Shown piece after piece: positions 18,759-29,095 of a stretch of 64,000 bases of DNA. A model generated the notes under the pieces. That model saw only the letters and a program-made list of their open reading frames with translations, searched no databases and was not told the DNA's origin. Every line of letters begins with the position of its first letter. Position 1 is the stretch's first letter. The DNA is from Homalodisca vitripennis (lineage: Eukaryota; Arthropoda; Insecta; Hemiptera; Cicadellidae), in contig NW_025777941.1 in the NCBI RefSeq assembly GCF_021130785.1, positions 85,509 to 149,508 of the forward strand. The letters are read 5' to 3'. Both the position numbers and the translations under genes were made by a program.

Positions 18759-19376
18759 ATTTATCTAAATGGTGCTTGTAAACCAACGATTGCGCCTCTC
18801 ACGGCGCGATATCACTACGGATATGACGCAGGCGAAGCGATTATCGTGATGGTCGGTCTGTAGTAGCACAACCCGGAACTAAAATGTCGGTAATGCAGAT
18901 TTGCTTTTAAGAATAAAAATTGTGTTCCCGTTTACTATTATAACATTTTTCTTTTTCAAATGTTAGATAATTTTACCTATTTTAAATATGCGTACATTTT
19001 GTTACTTGTAATTTTCAAATTATATTTTAAATTAATTTCTTAAATTTTTACTTCTCGATGGGCTGTTTGTATTGTGTTGCTGAGTATATATGTCCGCGAA
19101 TTCGGTTTGGTCGGTTAGGAAGTTTACTTCTGAAACTGTTTCAATGCGAGTGGCCATAGCGGAGAAAACACCAAGTTCAGAAGTATTCAGATCGTATTCC
19201 GGAACCATTTCTCTATCCGTATCTCGCTCTTCTCTCTCTCTAGCCTGAATATAGATCCTAGCCTATAAACGGCAGAAGTAATCGTGTCATAGGCATAAAA
19301 AGAGAGGGAGAGAGAAAGAGACAGAGGGAGGAGAAAAGGTCGACCGAGAAATGGTTTTGCACTTTTTGACTTTGAA
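18759..19376. other. Conserved non-coding region between polymerase and right TIR, element A
   Basis: About 620 bp without a convincing gene. It opens with a GC-richer block (about 18775-18885, containing GCGCCTCTCACGGCGCGATA) and a 27-codon frame from ATG 18769. It then holds an AT-rich part, a TGAGTATATATGTCC TATA-like site (about 19080-19095), and CT- and GA-rich runs (about 19225-19245 and 19300-19340). Element B keeps it almost unchanged (44247-44895) with a 35-bp difference. It could be a control region. Confidence 0.5.
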
Positions 19377-19390
19377 TTTTTTCTATTTAA
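19376..19390 (+). promoter_or_regulatory. T-run/CTATTTAA start context of the right-TIR OB-fold gene
   Basis: TTTTTTTCTATTTAA-like sequence ending at ATG 19391, identical in design to the polymerase start. The TIR similarity ends at this motif. Confidence 0.5.
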
Positions 19391-19696
19391 ATGGAGTTCT
19401 TGAAAGAGTTAAATGATATTGGAGAATGTAAGTTTAAAGAGTATAAGAAGTTAAATGAATTGGAAGAAAGGAAGAAACATAGAATCTTGAATTTGGAGAA
19501 AATGAAAGATAAATTCGGGTTTACAATAATTGCCGAGTTGGAAGATTGTAAAGTACACTTGCCGAACAGATTTTTGACTGTTTTGGATGAAAAAAAGATT
19601 AAAGAATTAAACAAAAATGAAAAATTACACTTGATTGTTACTGGAAAGAAGACTATAAAAGATAAAGAAATTATAACAATTAACTTTGTAGAATAA
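19391..19696 (+). CDS. TIR-encoded putative OB-fold/ssDNA-binding protein, right copy, element A
   Basis: Intact 101-residue frame, MEFLKELNDIGECKFKEYKK to INFVE. The N-terminal third is a charged helix (EERKKHRILNLEKMKDK); the remainder is a strand-rich segment with TIIAELEDCKVHLPNRF and KLHLIVTGKK, which fits a small OB barrel. No enzyme motif. Being duplicated in the TIRs next to the replication ends, it is a candidate single-strand DNA-binding protein for strand-displacement replication (inference). The left copy has a late frame change; both B copies are similar. Confidence 0.55.
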   Translation: MEFLKELNDIGECKFKEYKKLNELEERKKHRILNLEKMKDKFGFTIIAELEDCKVHLPNRFLTVLDEKKIKELNKNEKLHLIVTGKKTIKDKEIITINFVE

Positions 19697-19714
19697 AGTC
19701 TTTTCAGTTGTGCT

Positions 19715-20270
19715 CTAAAACTTACAGTCCCTCCCCACGTCATAGTACTGTTTTGATAACCATAGTTGGTGTCTTTCTTCATAGGAATCACATGGAATAT
19801 TATCTACAGTAATACCTTTTGTTTCACACAAAATGTGGCTATACTCTATAAGAAAAATTCTATAATGCTCTTTAATGAATTGTGTTGATAAATCTTGATA
19901 CTTACAAAAATTCCTAAGAAATTCATCAATTAAGTCTTGATTATCTTGAAAGAACGTATAATATGGGAAAAAATGTCATAAAAAAACGATGAAAACTCTC
20001 TGTTTGTTTATTTTTTACTTTCTTTTCAATATCTTTCGTAATTATATTAAATATATAATCCCTTATTTTTTTAGTTTTTTGCCGATAGTAAAACACTCCA
20101 TTAGACGTTTTTTCTGCAAAAGACTTTACAAGTTCTTTGAATTCTGTATCATTTAAGGAAAGTATCGAAGACGGTATCAACTGTTGTTGAAAATAAACCG
20201 GCAATTCACTGAATTCATCTTTGTTGCACTGTTTTAATGCTAGAAATTGTAGAGACTTTGGTGAGTTCAT
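19715..20270 (-). pseudogene. TIR-encoded unknown protein, right copy, element A
   Basis: Same gene as 3073-3627, starting MNSPKSLQFLALKQC at 20270. One extra base in an A-run near 19970-19985 shifts the frame after MTFFP. The sequence otherwise equals the intact left copy, including the N-terminal segment that differs in element B. Confidence 0.6.
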
Positions 20271-21237
20271 GTTGTTTATTTAGTAGAAAAGTTTTTTATT
20301 AAAGTACAGTATGTTTTTAGTAAAAATGTTTTAAATTGATTAAATTTTTATTAAGATTTCGAAGATTTTCCTTTATTCGTAGCAGATTTGACAACATTTT
20401 ACAAAGCACAGCTTAAGAAAGTAGAAGCAAACAGCTGTAGATTTGGTTAATTTTTCATTCCACAGAGTAGATAGTAATGTACCGATCGCTTTTGGAGACG
20501 AACGACTGTAGATTCGGTTAATTTTTCATTGAGATTTGCTGTGTTATTTCTCAGCTTCCTTTATGTTACATTGAACAGTATTTTACATTGATTTACCGTC
20601 TGTCCCAAAAGTGAGCTAGAAACCCCATATTCATATCTACTTATATGTAAATAGTTACTTGTTATTTTTTAGTGTTTATAAGTGAACAATTAATTTTTAT
20701 TCTTTCAAAAACAAGATACGATAATGAAAAGTGAAAATATTTGCAAGGTTGACTAACTAATATTGTTATAGTAACCAGAAACATTAGTTGACATTTAAAT
20801 TCACAAAATGGAATGTTTTCCTGGTAAGTAAAATTTTTACATGTTTTTTTTTAAGTTAGCATTTTCAAATTTTGAGATTTTGTTCAGAATTAAATGAGGA
20901 ATTGAGTCATGTACCTAATGTTGTGCTAATGTGATTTTTTTTCTGTACTGTATTTCAAGTCAAACTCAAAAAATATATATTCTTTTATTTTTTACTAAGT
21001 ATTTTTACCTTAAAAAAAATAAATAAACAAATTTGGTTGTATAATTAATTATATTTTTGAAAAATACAATTATCTAGGAGTAATATAAAAAAAGAAATAG
21101 GAATTTATCTTAAAAAATGGTCCAGTTAGTTTTTTAAAGAAAATGAGTAATTTTTGGCCAAAAAGTGGCTGGCAATCTTGGTACAGACAGGTGTGTGAAG
21201 GCCTGGCACTTTCAGTATAACTGTAACAAATTATGCT

Positions 21238-21255
21238 TGGCACTAAAAGGGTTAA
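21238..21255. repeat. piggyBac 1 right end (TIR plus TTAA)
   Basis: TGGCACTAAAAGGGTTAA, the inverted partner of 364-381. It lies 0.6 kb beyond the right end of Polinton A, which shows that A inserted inside the piggyBac element. Confidence 0.8.
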
Positions 21256-21599
21256 ATGCAACAAACTATATATTTCCGAAATCAGCATAAAATGTGGAGT
21301 AAAATGTATATCTCAGATTTCTTACTTGATAAACAGGAATTTTGCTAGGCAACGAAATATTTTGGTAAAAAAGTTTAAAAATTTTCTTTTGAAAGTAAAA
21401 CAACATGTTTTGTGTTTTTTTTTCTAATTTATCTAATTTTATTAGACACATTTAGATTCTGTAACTTTTCCTGAAAAGAATCATGTATAATATGTTACAT
21501 TTGGAGTAAGTTAATTGGTATAAATACTTGTCTAAAAAACCCATTACATATTGATCTAAAATACTGTGGCATTTCAGGAACAACCCATTGCCAGTTCTA
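21256..21599. other. AT-rich spacer, no gene seen
   Basis: Flank of piggyBac 1 up to the tandem repeats. Short frames only and no recognisable element. Confidence 0.4.
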
Positions 21600-22205
21600 G
21601 GGCTAGCGTAATATTTTTTTCTATTACAAGTCAAATAATTACTTAGACCATTTCTTGGTTTGAGGGTTACAGTTTTTTAATCATCTATTATTGGAAACGT
21701 TTGAATTTTTGACTGAAGAAGATAAAAACTACTTTCTTTAGAAAATGTGTATATAAATAATTATGAAATGTATCAAGAAAACACCTTCTGCTATTTGTTA
21801 CTCTTTTAAACGTATCCTTATAATTAATGCGCTATGTTTCATCCTAAGCGTAATCTATTTTTATTATTACAAGTCAAATAATTATTTTGAAAATTTTATG
21901 GTTTGAGGATTATAGTTCATTAATCATCTATTATTGAAAACGTTGGAATTTTTGACTGGAGAAGGTAACAAAAAATTTCTTTAGATAATGTGTATATAAA
22001 TAAATATAAAATATATCAAGAAAATATCTTATGCAGTCTGTAGTATTTCCTATCATAAATTAATGTGCCACGTTTAGTTCCCTAGTTTTAATAATATTTT
22101 TAGTATTATTAATCAAATAATTATTTTAATAATTTTTAGTTTGAGGATTATAGTTTTTTATCGTTTATTATTGGAAACGTTGGAATTTATTACAGAAGAA
22201 GAGAA
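21600..22205. repeat. Tandem repeat of about 240 bp, three degenerate units
   Basis: Units can be aligned on TCAAATAATTA at about 21631, 21874 and 22113, each followed by TTTGAGGRTTAYAGTT, ATYRTYTATTATTGRAAACG and a GTGTATATAAATA tail. The third unit is cut by the Sola-like transposon at 22212, and its tail resumes at 24963. Confidence 0.7.
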
Positions 22206-22224
22206 CATAAATGAAGGGCTAAAC

Positions 22225-22428
22225 GGAAAGAACAGGCTAAGTCCATTTTTTTTCTCAATTTTGATTTTTTTGGCTTATATGTTGGTACTCCTGTTGCGGC
22301 ATATGTAGCATGTGCTAGTTTGGGAAATATCAAGCTCAGTCCCGAGAAAAACAACAATTAAAAAAAACACCAAAGGGAAAAGAATAAGCTCAGTCCATCC
22401 AGTATTGGAAAGAACAGGCTCAGTCCAT
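22225..22428. repeat. Left subterminal repeats of the Sola-like element
   Basis: Variants of GGAAAGAACAGGCTMAGTCC at 22225-22246, 22331-22343 (partial), 22381-22398 and 22407-22428. Inverted variants lie at 24704-24717 and 24925-24947. Repeated sites inside both ends are typical transposase-binding sites. Confidence 0.6.
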
Positions 22429-22584
22429 AGTGCTTGTGTCTGCCACTACGCGCACCACCTGACTTCTTTACACTTGAATACTGAATTAATGTGAAATAAT
22501 GGTGTTATAGAGTGGTGGTTTTCAATGCTTAGTGAGTTTAGTATCTAATTATCATTAATATTACGTGCTATTTTTTTAATAACT

Positions 22585-24571
22585 ATGGAAGGTGACATTC
22601 CCTCTGATGGTTCTCCAATGAAGCTTGAAACTTCGAAGAAAAGGAAAAGGTATGGTAGGATGTCAGAGGTAAGAAAGAAACTTAAACCTATCTTCACATA
22701 CTATGGGTGAAGATTGCCAATGTACCTTGAAGTGCTTTGAGAAAGTCCCAGAGGCGACTAGAAATAGTATTTTAAAAGAATTTAATTTACTAAACTCTGT
22801 TGACATGCAAAATAGTTACTTGTGTGGCCTAATTTCAGTCTTGCCCATTCAACGTAGACGGCCTAGAAATGCAGAAAATGCCCGACAAAACAATGCCTCC
22901 TACAAATATAGAGTAAGGGTGAATATTAATGGAACTGTTGAGGATACTGTAATTTTGTCGCAAAGCTTTCATTGCTTTTCATGGCATAACTAAAGGCAAA
23001 GTTGAGTATTTAGTGTCTAGTTTGAGGTCAAGTGGTCAATCCCCTTTAGATAAACGGGGTAAAACACGATAATAGGCCTTGGAGGCTTTCAGACGTAACT
23101 AGAAATTCCATCAAGGCCCACATTGCATCTTTTCCCAGACGAGGCAGTCACTATGGATTAAAAGACTCAAAGAAAACTTATCTTTCTGAAGAGCTGAATA
23201 CAACAAAGATGTATAATTTATTTAAAGAAGCATACCCATCAGTTAAAGTTTCTTACCAGTGTTACAGAGAAATCTTTCAAGTGAATTCAACATATCTTTC
23301 GGATATCCTCGCACAGACACGTGCAGTACTTGTGATGAATTTTCAGCCAAAGTTAAGGTATTAGAAAATGAAAAAAAAAACACATAACTGACAAAAAATT
23401 AATAAAGAAATCGAACGTTTACATGTTGAAAACCAAGTCCATAAAAGAAAATCAAGCGCATTCTATAACAAGAAAAAAGATGCTAAAGAGTTTAGTAAGA
23501 CTCATGCAGATTATGAAGCTATTGCTTTTGATTTTGGCAAAAACCTGTCTTTGCCCAACATCCCTACTAACGATGTGTACTATAAAAAGGCAATTGTCTG
23601 GTTTACAACTTCAACGTTCATATATTAACAAGTAGAAAAAGCGTCTTTTTCATCTACCCAGAATGTTCAGGAAAAAAAGGAAGCGATGACGTATGTTCAA
23701 TGCTTCACAAATTTGTTTACGATGAATTGGACGAAAGAGTAAGGAAACTGGAAGTGTTCTGTGATGGATGTTCAGGACAGAACAAAAATTATACATTGGT
23801 ACGTTTTTTCCACAATTTAGTTCATACTGAGCGACGCTTTGACTTAATAACAGCAAGTTTTCCAGTGAGAGGACATAGTTTACCTTGAGACTGACAAAAA
23901 CTTAGGGTTAATCAACCAAAAAACTCGTACTGAGCTTCCACATGACTGGATCGAGGTATTTGAAACAGCTCGGACAAATCCGTCACCCTTTATCGTGCAC
24001 GAAGCCACGATTGATACATTTCGTCAATGGACTGCACACTTAGCACCGTTTTACAAGAAAAAGTGTCCCTTTGCTACCCGCCCGCCCTGTCAGAGAAATT
24101 GTATTTGAAATAAATCTCAAGAAGGAAGTTAAGTTCAGAACAAGTTTTAATGGTGCTTTTGAACTTGCATCCATTACCACAATGGATCTGCCACCACATG
24201 GAAAAAATGAGGGAGAATTCAACCTACCAAACTTTTCATATGAAGGTAAGCAATATTATTTCCACTAGACACAATTTTAACTATTATATAAGGTTGTATA
24301 ACTTAGTTTATTATACTTTCAATACATTTGAATGTCAATTAAAGTAATACTCATTTAGCACCTGGTGGTGTAGCTACCTAATCTACACTGACGTAACCTC
24401 CTTATTCAGTTATAACTTATAGTTTTAGGTTAATGACATAAAATACATGTTTTTTTTGTTGTTCTAGGTCTTCTACCGATTCCATTGGCCAAGTACCAAG
24501 ATTTGCAAGCCTTGAAAAAATTCTGTGGCCCACAAGCTCAAGAATACTATGGAAGTTTGCCTCATGAATAA
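22585..24571 (+). pseudogene. DUF7869-like transposase of the Sola-like element (broken, one probable intron)
   Basis: Starts MEGDIPSDGSPMKLETSKKR at 22585 and ends GSLPHE-stop at 24571. In order: SHTMGEDCQC and KCFEKV, a Cys-pair segment around DTCSTCDEF (about 23310-23345), AFDFGKNLSLPNIP (first acidic motif, about 23525-23570), VFCDGCSGQNKNYTLVRFF (second, about 23755-23810) and FPVRGHS (about 23860-23880). This DGC-GQN-N signature is the DUF7869-type domain common in insect transposable elements. A GTAAGC...TTCTAG interval (about 24246-24466) looks like an intron. Breaks occur near 22690, 22970, 23060, 23300, 23380, 23590, 23680, 23880 and 24070. Confidence 0.6.
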
Positions 24572-24962
24572 TCTGGACATCAAACTAAGATTGCCTAAGT
24601 AGAGTTTACCTTGTATCTTTATTTCATTTGAATAAAAAACATAAATTTCTATTTATATGTGGCTTTTATTTTACCAGGTTTGGTAAAAAAACTGGGTAAG
24701 CCCATGGACTGAACTTGTTTTTTGCCGTTCTGTTTTGTACTTATGACTTTTTAAGTACGAGTTTTGGGAATAAACAATACAATAATGACGCTTTTGTTAA
24801 TTTAAAGCAATGTAAAACAACATTTACTAGGCATAATTATTATATTCTTGTAGTTATTACCCATTGGTAAGGTTTTATTTAACATTTAAACATTAAAAAC
24901 GCTCTCCTGTAAAATTAACTCAAAATGGACTTAGCCTGTTTCTTTCCGTTAGCCCTTCAAAT

Positions 24963-25344
24963 AATACTTTCAGTTGAAATCGTGTATATGTATTATTATT
25001 AATCCCAATTGTAGTCTTTTTTTATTAGGATTAGGCCTACATTGTTAGTAGGATAACATATTTAAACATAAGTAGTAGAATTTTGATAAGAAAAAATAGA
25101 TTTAATTTTTTTAATTTTAACAAAAAATATTATATAAACGATGCGATGTTGAATTGAAGAATGTTTTGTAATTTAGACCTATATAAACATTAAAAGCTAA
25201 AAAATTAAAGGGTGCGAATAACTATATAAATTGAATGCAAATAGTTGTAGACATAGATTCCACTAACCATAGATTTGGTAAAATTTTATACTATTTATAT
25301 GTAATAACCCTTTTTTAATTTAATTTGTTTTCAATCACGCACCC
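24963..25344. other. AT-rich spacer
   Basis: Contains the resumed third tandem-repeat tail (GTGTATATGTATTA near 24980-24997). No gene seen. Confidence 0.4.
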
Positions 25345-27100
25345 TTAAGGGGAGACAGACGCCAGAAATCACCAAAAAAATTAAAAAAATCTTATTTGAA
25401 ATTGTTTTTCTCTGGTTAATTCTGATGACATTGATATATAATAATTTGATATATAATTGATAATAATCTGAAGATATTGATATATATATATCACACATTA
25501 ATGTGTGGAAAATTTAGTTTGAAAAAAAAAGCGTTGCACGCCCAAATTGACAGAGAATCTGGTCAAAAAGTTTCATATATGCTTGCTAATACCGAAATGG
25601 GTAATGGGTAGTATATTGTTTATGTTGGCTAAGCGGTACAGTATTTTTTCATCAGCTGTCTACAGTCTGCTTACTGCTAAAACAACAACATTTACTCGGT
25701 AACCTGTTTATCTTGTGCTTTAGTAAAGTTTGTGTAGTTTTGTGAAATTTGTGTTTTTAGTAGTTTTGAAGATGGGAAAACCAAAGAAGATTGTTAAAAA
25801 ACGCTGTTTCCGTGGTAACCAGTATACTACAAACAGTAAGACTGATGAATATGAAAACGAGTGTAATGATGGTGTTCCTAGTACATCTGGTAGTGAGGAA
25901 AGTGACTTGTAAAATGTTACATCCAAACTAGATTCAGCCTCCAAGAGAAAGATTAGTGGCACTCCTCTGGCAGATGAACATTGGAAAGATGTTGGTTTGG
26001 GTAATGTTATTGTAAATATGGAAATCCTTTCCTCCAGCTTTGGCCAGCTTTTGTGTTTTGTAAATATTTTAAGAAAGAAAATACCATTGATATTGTTGAA
26101 AATATGCAGTTACGGAAAGGACTCTCAAGTAACTTATCTTTGCATTGCAAAAGTTGTGACAAAAGATTTTCTTTTTACACTTCATCTAAAGTTGAAAACT
26201 TACATCGTACTTCGATGTAAACATTAGATGTGTCTATGGGCTAAGAGCCATAGGTAAGGGAATGGTTGCTGGTCGAAGATTGTTTGGCATCCTGAACCTC
26301 CTACCAAATCCACCGCAAAAGTTTGAACGGTACAATAGGTTTTTGCTAAAATCTCTAGAGGAAGTGGCAACAGAAAGTATGATCTCAGCAACTAATGAAG
26401 CAATAGATTGTAATGTGGATGAAAATGGAAACATTTCAAATAATTTGAGTGTAGGGTTAGACGGAACATGGCAGAAGCGTGGCCATACGTCACTGAATGA
26501 CGTAGTTTCGGTTTCCTGTATAGATACAGGCAAAATTTTAGATGTTGAAGTTTTATCCAAATACTGTGACAGCTGTGCATGTAAAGTAAATGAACACAAA
26601 TGTGAACAAAATTATGTTGGTTCCGGTGGAGGGATGGAGGTTGAGGCGGCATTGAACATGTTTGCCCGTTCAGACGCAACCAGGGGTGTACGCTATGAGA
26701 ACTATCTAGGGGACGGTGATTGTAAAGGGTTTGACCAGGTTCTTGCATCCAAGCCATATCGAGAACATTTTCAAATAAAGAAATTAGAATGTGTAGGCCA
26801 CGTGAAAAACGAATAGGAGGTAGGCTTCGCAAGTTGAGAAAAGATTAAAAAAAAAAACTTCGAGATGGCAGGCAAAGCAATTAGAGGAGCAAAAGGGCGA
26901 CTTACTGAAGAGGCCATTAATACCCTTCAAAACTATTATGGATTAGCCATCCGAAGAAATATAAATGATTTGCAGAAAATGAAAAAAGATGTATGGGCTA
27001 CGTTTTTTCACCAAAGCGTGGAGAAAGCAGGAAGAACCACAATACGAAGCAGGAATGTTTTGATTTGTGAATAAAATACATTTTTGTGTTTTCTGCTCTC
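25345..27100 (+). mobile_element. Mutator/Kolobok-like transposon remnant
   Basis: A TTAA (25345-25348) followed by GGGGAGACAGACGCC is a plausible left end of a TTAA-inserting element. The transposase below gives the family. No matching right terminus was found before 27260, so the right boundary is approximate and that end may be lost. Confidence 0.45.
25772..27074 (+). pseudogene. Mutator-like (Kolobok-type) transposase, broken
   Basis: Starts MGKPKKIVKKRCFRGNQY at 25772. A Cys-pair segment (CKSCDKRFSFYTS, about 26145-26185) precedes the catalytic core: VGLDGTWQKRGHTSLNDVV (first Asp, about 26452-26510), DVEVLSKYCDSC, YLGDGDCKGFDQVL (second acidic motif, about 26703-26745) and KLECVGHV (about 26782-26806), then a KGRLTEEAINTLQNYYGLAI segment (about 26881-26950). 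This order is that of the 'Mutator-like transposase' domain family in animals. Breaks lie near 25910, 26030-26060, 26220, 26808 and 26850, and a deletion near 27050 removes the C-terminus. Confidence 0.7.
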
Positions 27101-27831
27101 ATTTCTCTTTTTCCCCGAAAGTAGACTATTTATAAAGAAAATTTTTGTCTTTTCTCAGGAATGGTTTTAGATATCGACTTGAAATTTTTACCATTTATGC
27201 AAAATACCATAATCAACAAGCACTACCACTTTTAACTTATTTAGTGAAATAGTATTTGCTTTAACCCTAAGTGCGCCGCCGCTCCCGCGCGCCATCGTTC
27301 CCTAGGACCGCCAGACGTTTGAGCACCGCACGGATGCACCAATACCGCCACGGCAAAATCACCCGTTTTTGCATAGTCATATATTAAATTACATAAATTT
27401 CGTAAATTTTGAGCTAGCCTTTTAGTTTTGGTTTTGTTTTTGAGGGGAAGAGATGTACTTTCAGGTGATGTAATAAATTACAGTTTTATTTTTTTACATT
27501 TGTTTAGTAGTATGTATGCCTGTCGTAATTTAAAAACAAATCTTAAGTTTGAGGTCCAAAAACACACTGAATAAGTAACTTGGGCTCAAATAACGTTTTT
27601 TTAACCTAAAAGTACGTATTGTTTTGAGCATACACTACAAGTTACAAATATATTCCACAGAAATTGCATAATTTTAAGTAAAATTCAAAAAATTTCAAAA
27701 ATTCCGCTGTAGGATGAAGATACACTTGTTACTTTAGAAACAAGTAAATATCAATATTTTATAGTTGAAATGAAGCAGAGCAATACAATTCAAAGTTGAT
27801 ATAAATTAAGACACAAATGCACACACACATA
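27101..27831. other. Spacer with a possible piggyBac-type terminus
   Basis: No gene. TTAACCCTAAGTGCGCCGCC at 27261-27280, followed by a GC-rich block to about 27350, looks like the left end of another TTAA-inserting element (compare TTAACCCTTTTAGTGCC at 364). No partner was found. A CA-rich and then TA-rich microsatellite begins near 27811. Confidence 0.35.
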
Positions 27832-27852
27832 ATATATATATATATATATATA
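27832..27852. repeat. TA microsatellite, target of element B
   Basis: (TA)n that supplies the TATATA duplication at 27847-27852; the same array continues at 46136 beyond element B. Confidence 0.8.
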
Positions 27853-28208
27853 AGTAGATAGTAATATGGGGTTCCTGGCGCACTTTCGGAGCCGACCGAA
27901 AAGCAATGTAAAATACTGTTCAATGTACCATAAAGGAAGCTGAGAAATAACACAGCAAATCTCAATGAAAATTAAACCGAATCTACAGTCGTTCGTCTCC
28001 AAAAGCGATCGGTTACATTACTATCTACTCTGTGGAATGAAAAATTAACCAAATCTGAGCTTCTACTTTCTTAAGCTGTGCTTTGTAAAATGTTGTCAAA
28101 TCTGCTACGAATAAAGGATTTATCTTAATAAAATTTAATCAATTTAAAACATTTTTACTAAAAAACATACTGTACTTTAATAAAAAACTTTTCTACTAAA
28201 TAAACAAC

Positions 28209-28766
28209 ATGAACTCACCAAGCTCTCTTCAGTTTCTAGCATTTCAAAAACTTACAAAGAAAGACAATTTTAACGAGTTCAACGAATTACCAAAACATTT
28301 TAAAGAACAGTTGATACTTTCCTTAAATGATACAGAATTCAAAGAACTTGTAAAGTCTTTTGCAGAAAAAAACGTCTAATGGAGTGTTTTACTATCGGCA
28401 AAAAACTAAAAAAGTAAGGGATTACATATTTAATATAATTACGAAAGATATTGAAAAGAAAGTAAAAAATAAACAAACAGAGAGTTTTTCATCGTTTTTT
28501 TATGACATTTTTCCCATATTATACGTTCTTTCAAGATAATCAAGACTTAATTGATGAATTTCTTAGAAATTTTTGTGAGTATCAAGATTTATCAACACAA
28601 TTCATTAAAGAGCATTATAGAATTTTTCTTATAGAATATAGCCACATTTTTGTGTGAAACAAAAGGTATTACTGTAGATAATATTCCATGTGATTCCTAT
28701 GAAGAAAGACACCAACTATGGTTATCAAAACAGTACTATGACGTGGGGAGGGACTGCAAGTTTTAG
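28209..28766 (+). pseudogene. TIR-encoded unknown protein, left copy, element B
   Basis: Starts MNSPSSLQFLAFQKLTKKD. Compared with element A the first 35 codons differ strongly (only SLQFLA and ELPxxFxxQLI kept) while the rest is nearly identical. Extra bases in homopolymers near 28370, 28490 and 28650 break the frame. Tail to tail with the OB-fold-like gene. Confidence 0.55.
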
Positions 28767-28776
28767 AGTTAAGACT

Positions 28777-29083
28777 TTATTCTACAAAGTTAATTGTTAT
28801 AATTTCTTTATTCTTTATAGTCTTCTTTCCCAGTAACAATCAAGTGTAATTTTTCATTTTTGTTTAATTCTTTAATCTTTTTTTCATCCAAAACAGTCAA
28901 AAATCTGTTCGGCAAGTGTACTTTACAATCTTCCAACTCGGCAATTATTGTAAACCCGAATTTATCTTTCATTTTCTCCAAATTCAAGATTCTATGTTTC
29001 TTCCTTTCTTCCAATTCATTTAACTTCTTATACTCTTTAAACTTACATTCTCCAATATCATTTAACTCTTTCAAGAACTCCAT
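28777..29083 (-). pseudogene. TIR-encoded putative OB-fold protein, left copy, element B
   Basis: MEFLKELNDIGECKFKEYKK at 29083, identical to the A copies over 87 codons. An extra C near 28830 and a missing base near 28812 replace the last 15 codons, giving an early stop at 28808. Preceded by TTTTTTCTATTTAA. Confidence 0.55.
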
Positions 29084-29095
29084 TTAAATAGAAAA

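Larger units (their letters stand above)
2702..20641. mobile_element. Polinton (Maverick)/adintovirus-like element A
   Basis: An element of 17,940 bp with termini 5'-AGTAGATATGAATATGGGG and its inverted copy, flanked by a perfect 6-bp duplication TATATG (2696-2701 and 20642-20647). Six-base duplications and AG...CT termini are known for Polintons. It carries protein-primed-type DNA polymerase B, adenain-like protease, packaging ATPase, major and minor capsid genes, a PLA2 domain, Bro genes and several unknown genes. The integrase is deleted except for its last codons. Coding regions carry many one-base breaks. Confidence 0.9.
19377..20641. repeat. Element A right terminal inverted repeat
   Basis: Inverted copy of 2702-3970, ending CATATTCATATCTACT before the TATATG duplication (20642-20647). 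It contains the same two genes in convergent orientation. Confidence 0.85.
368..21251 (+). mobile_element. piggyBac-like transposon 1, split by Polinton A
   Basis: The left end reads TTAA-CCCTTTTAGTGCCAA (TTAA at 364-367). The right end reads TTGGCACTAAAAGGG-TTAA (TTAA at 21252-21255), its reverse complement. TTAA target duplication and a CCC-starting terminal repeat are piggyBac hallmarks. The element proper is 368-2695 plus 20642-21251 (about 2.9 kb); the 18-kb Polinton A sits inside it, just after the transposase stop codon. The transposase is frame-broken, so the copy is dead. Confidence 0.85.
22213..24958 (+). mobile_element. Sola-like DNA transposon with DUF7869-type transposase
   Basis: 2,746 bp with inverted termini GAAGGGCTAAACGGAAAG and CTTTCCGTTAGCCCTTC, flanked by the 4-bp duplication AAAT (22209-22212 and 24959-24962). 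Removing it restores the third unit of a 240-bp tandem repeat, which confirms both ends. A motif GGAAAGAACAGGCTMAGTCCAT recurs inside both ends. A 4-bp duplication points to the Sola group, but the superfamily call is tentative. Confidence 0.65.
27853..29095. repeat. Element B left terminal inverted repeat
   Basis: About 1.24 kb, inverted copy at 44893-46135. The outer 200 bp and the first 35 codons of the enclosed gene match the other B end closely but differ from both A ends. Confidence 0.85.

Noticed and set aside
18769..18864. 27-codon frame MVLVNQRLRLSRRD... in the conserved block beside the polymerase
   Set aside because: Too short to support as a gene; the conservation is better treated as a property of the whole non-coding block.
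26392..26832. 146-codon minus-strand frame opposite the Mutator-like transposase
   Set aside because: Antisense to clearly recognised transposase motifs; no similarity pattern of its own.
27759..28002. Two minus-strand frames across the left end of element B
   Set aside because: They span the insertion junction and the TA repeat, so they cannot be conserved genes.
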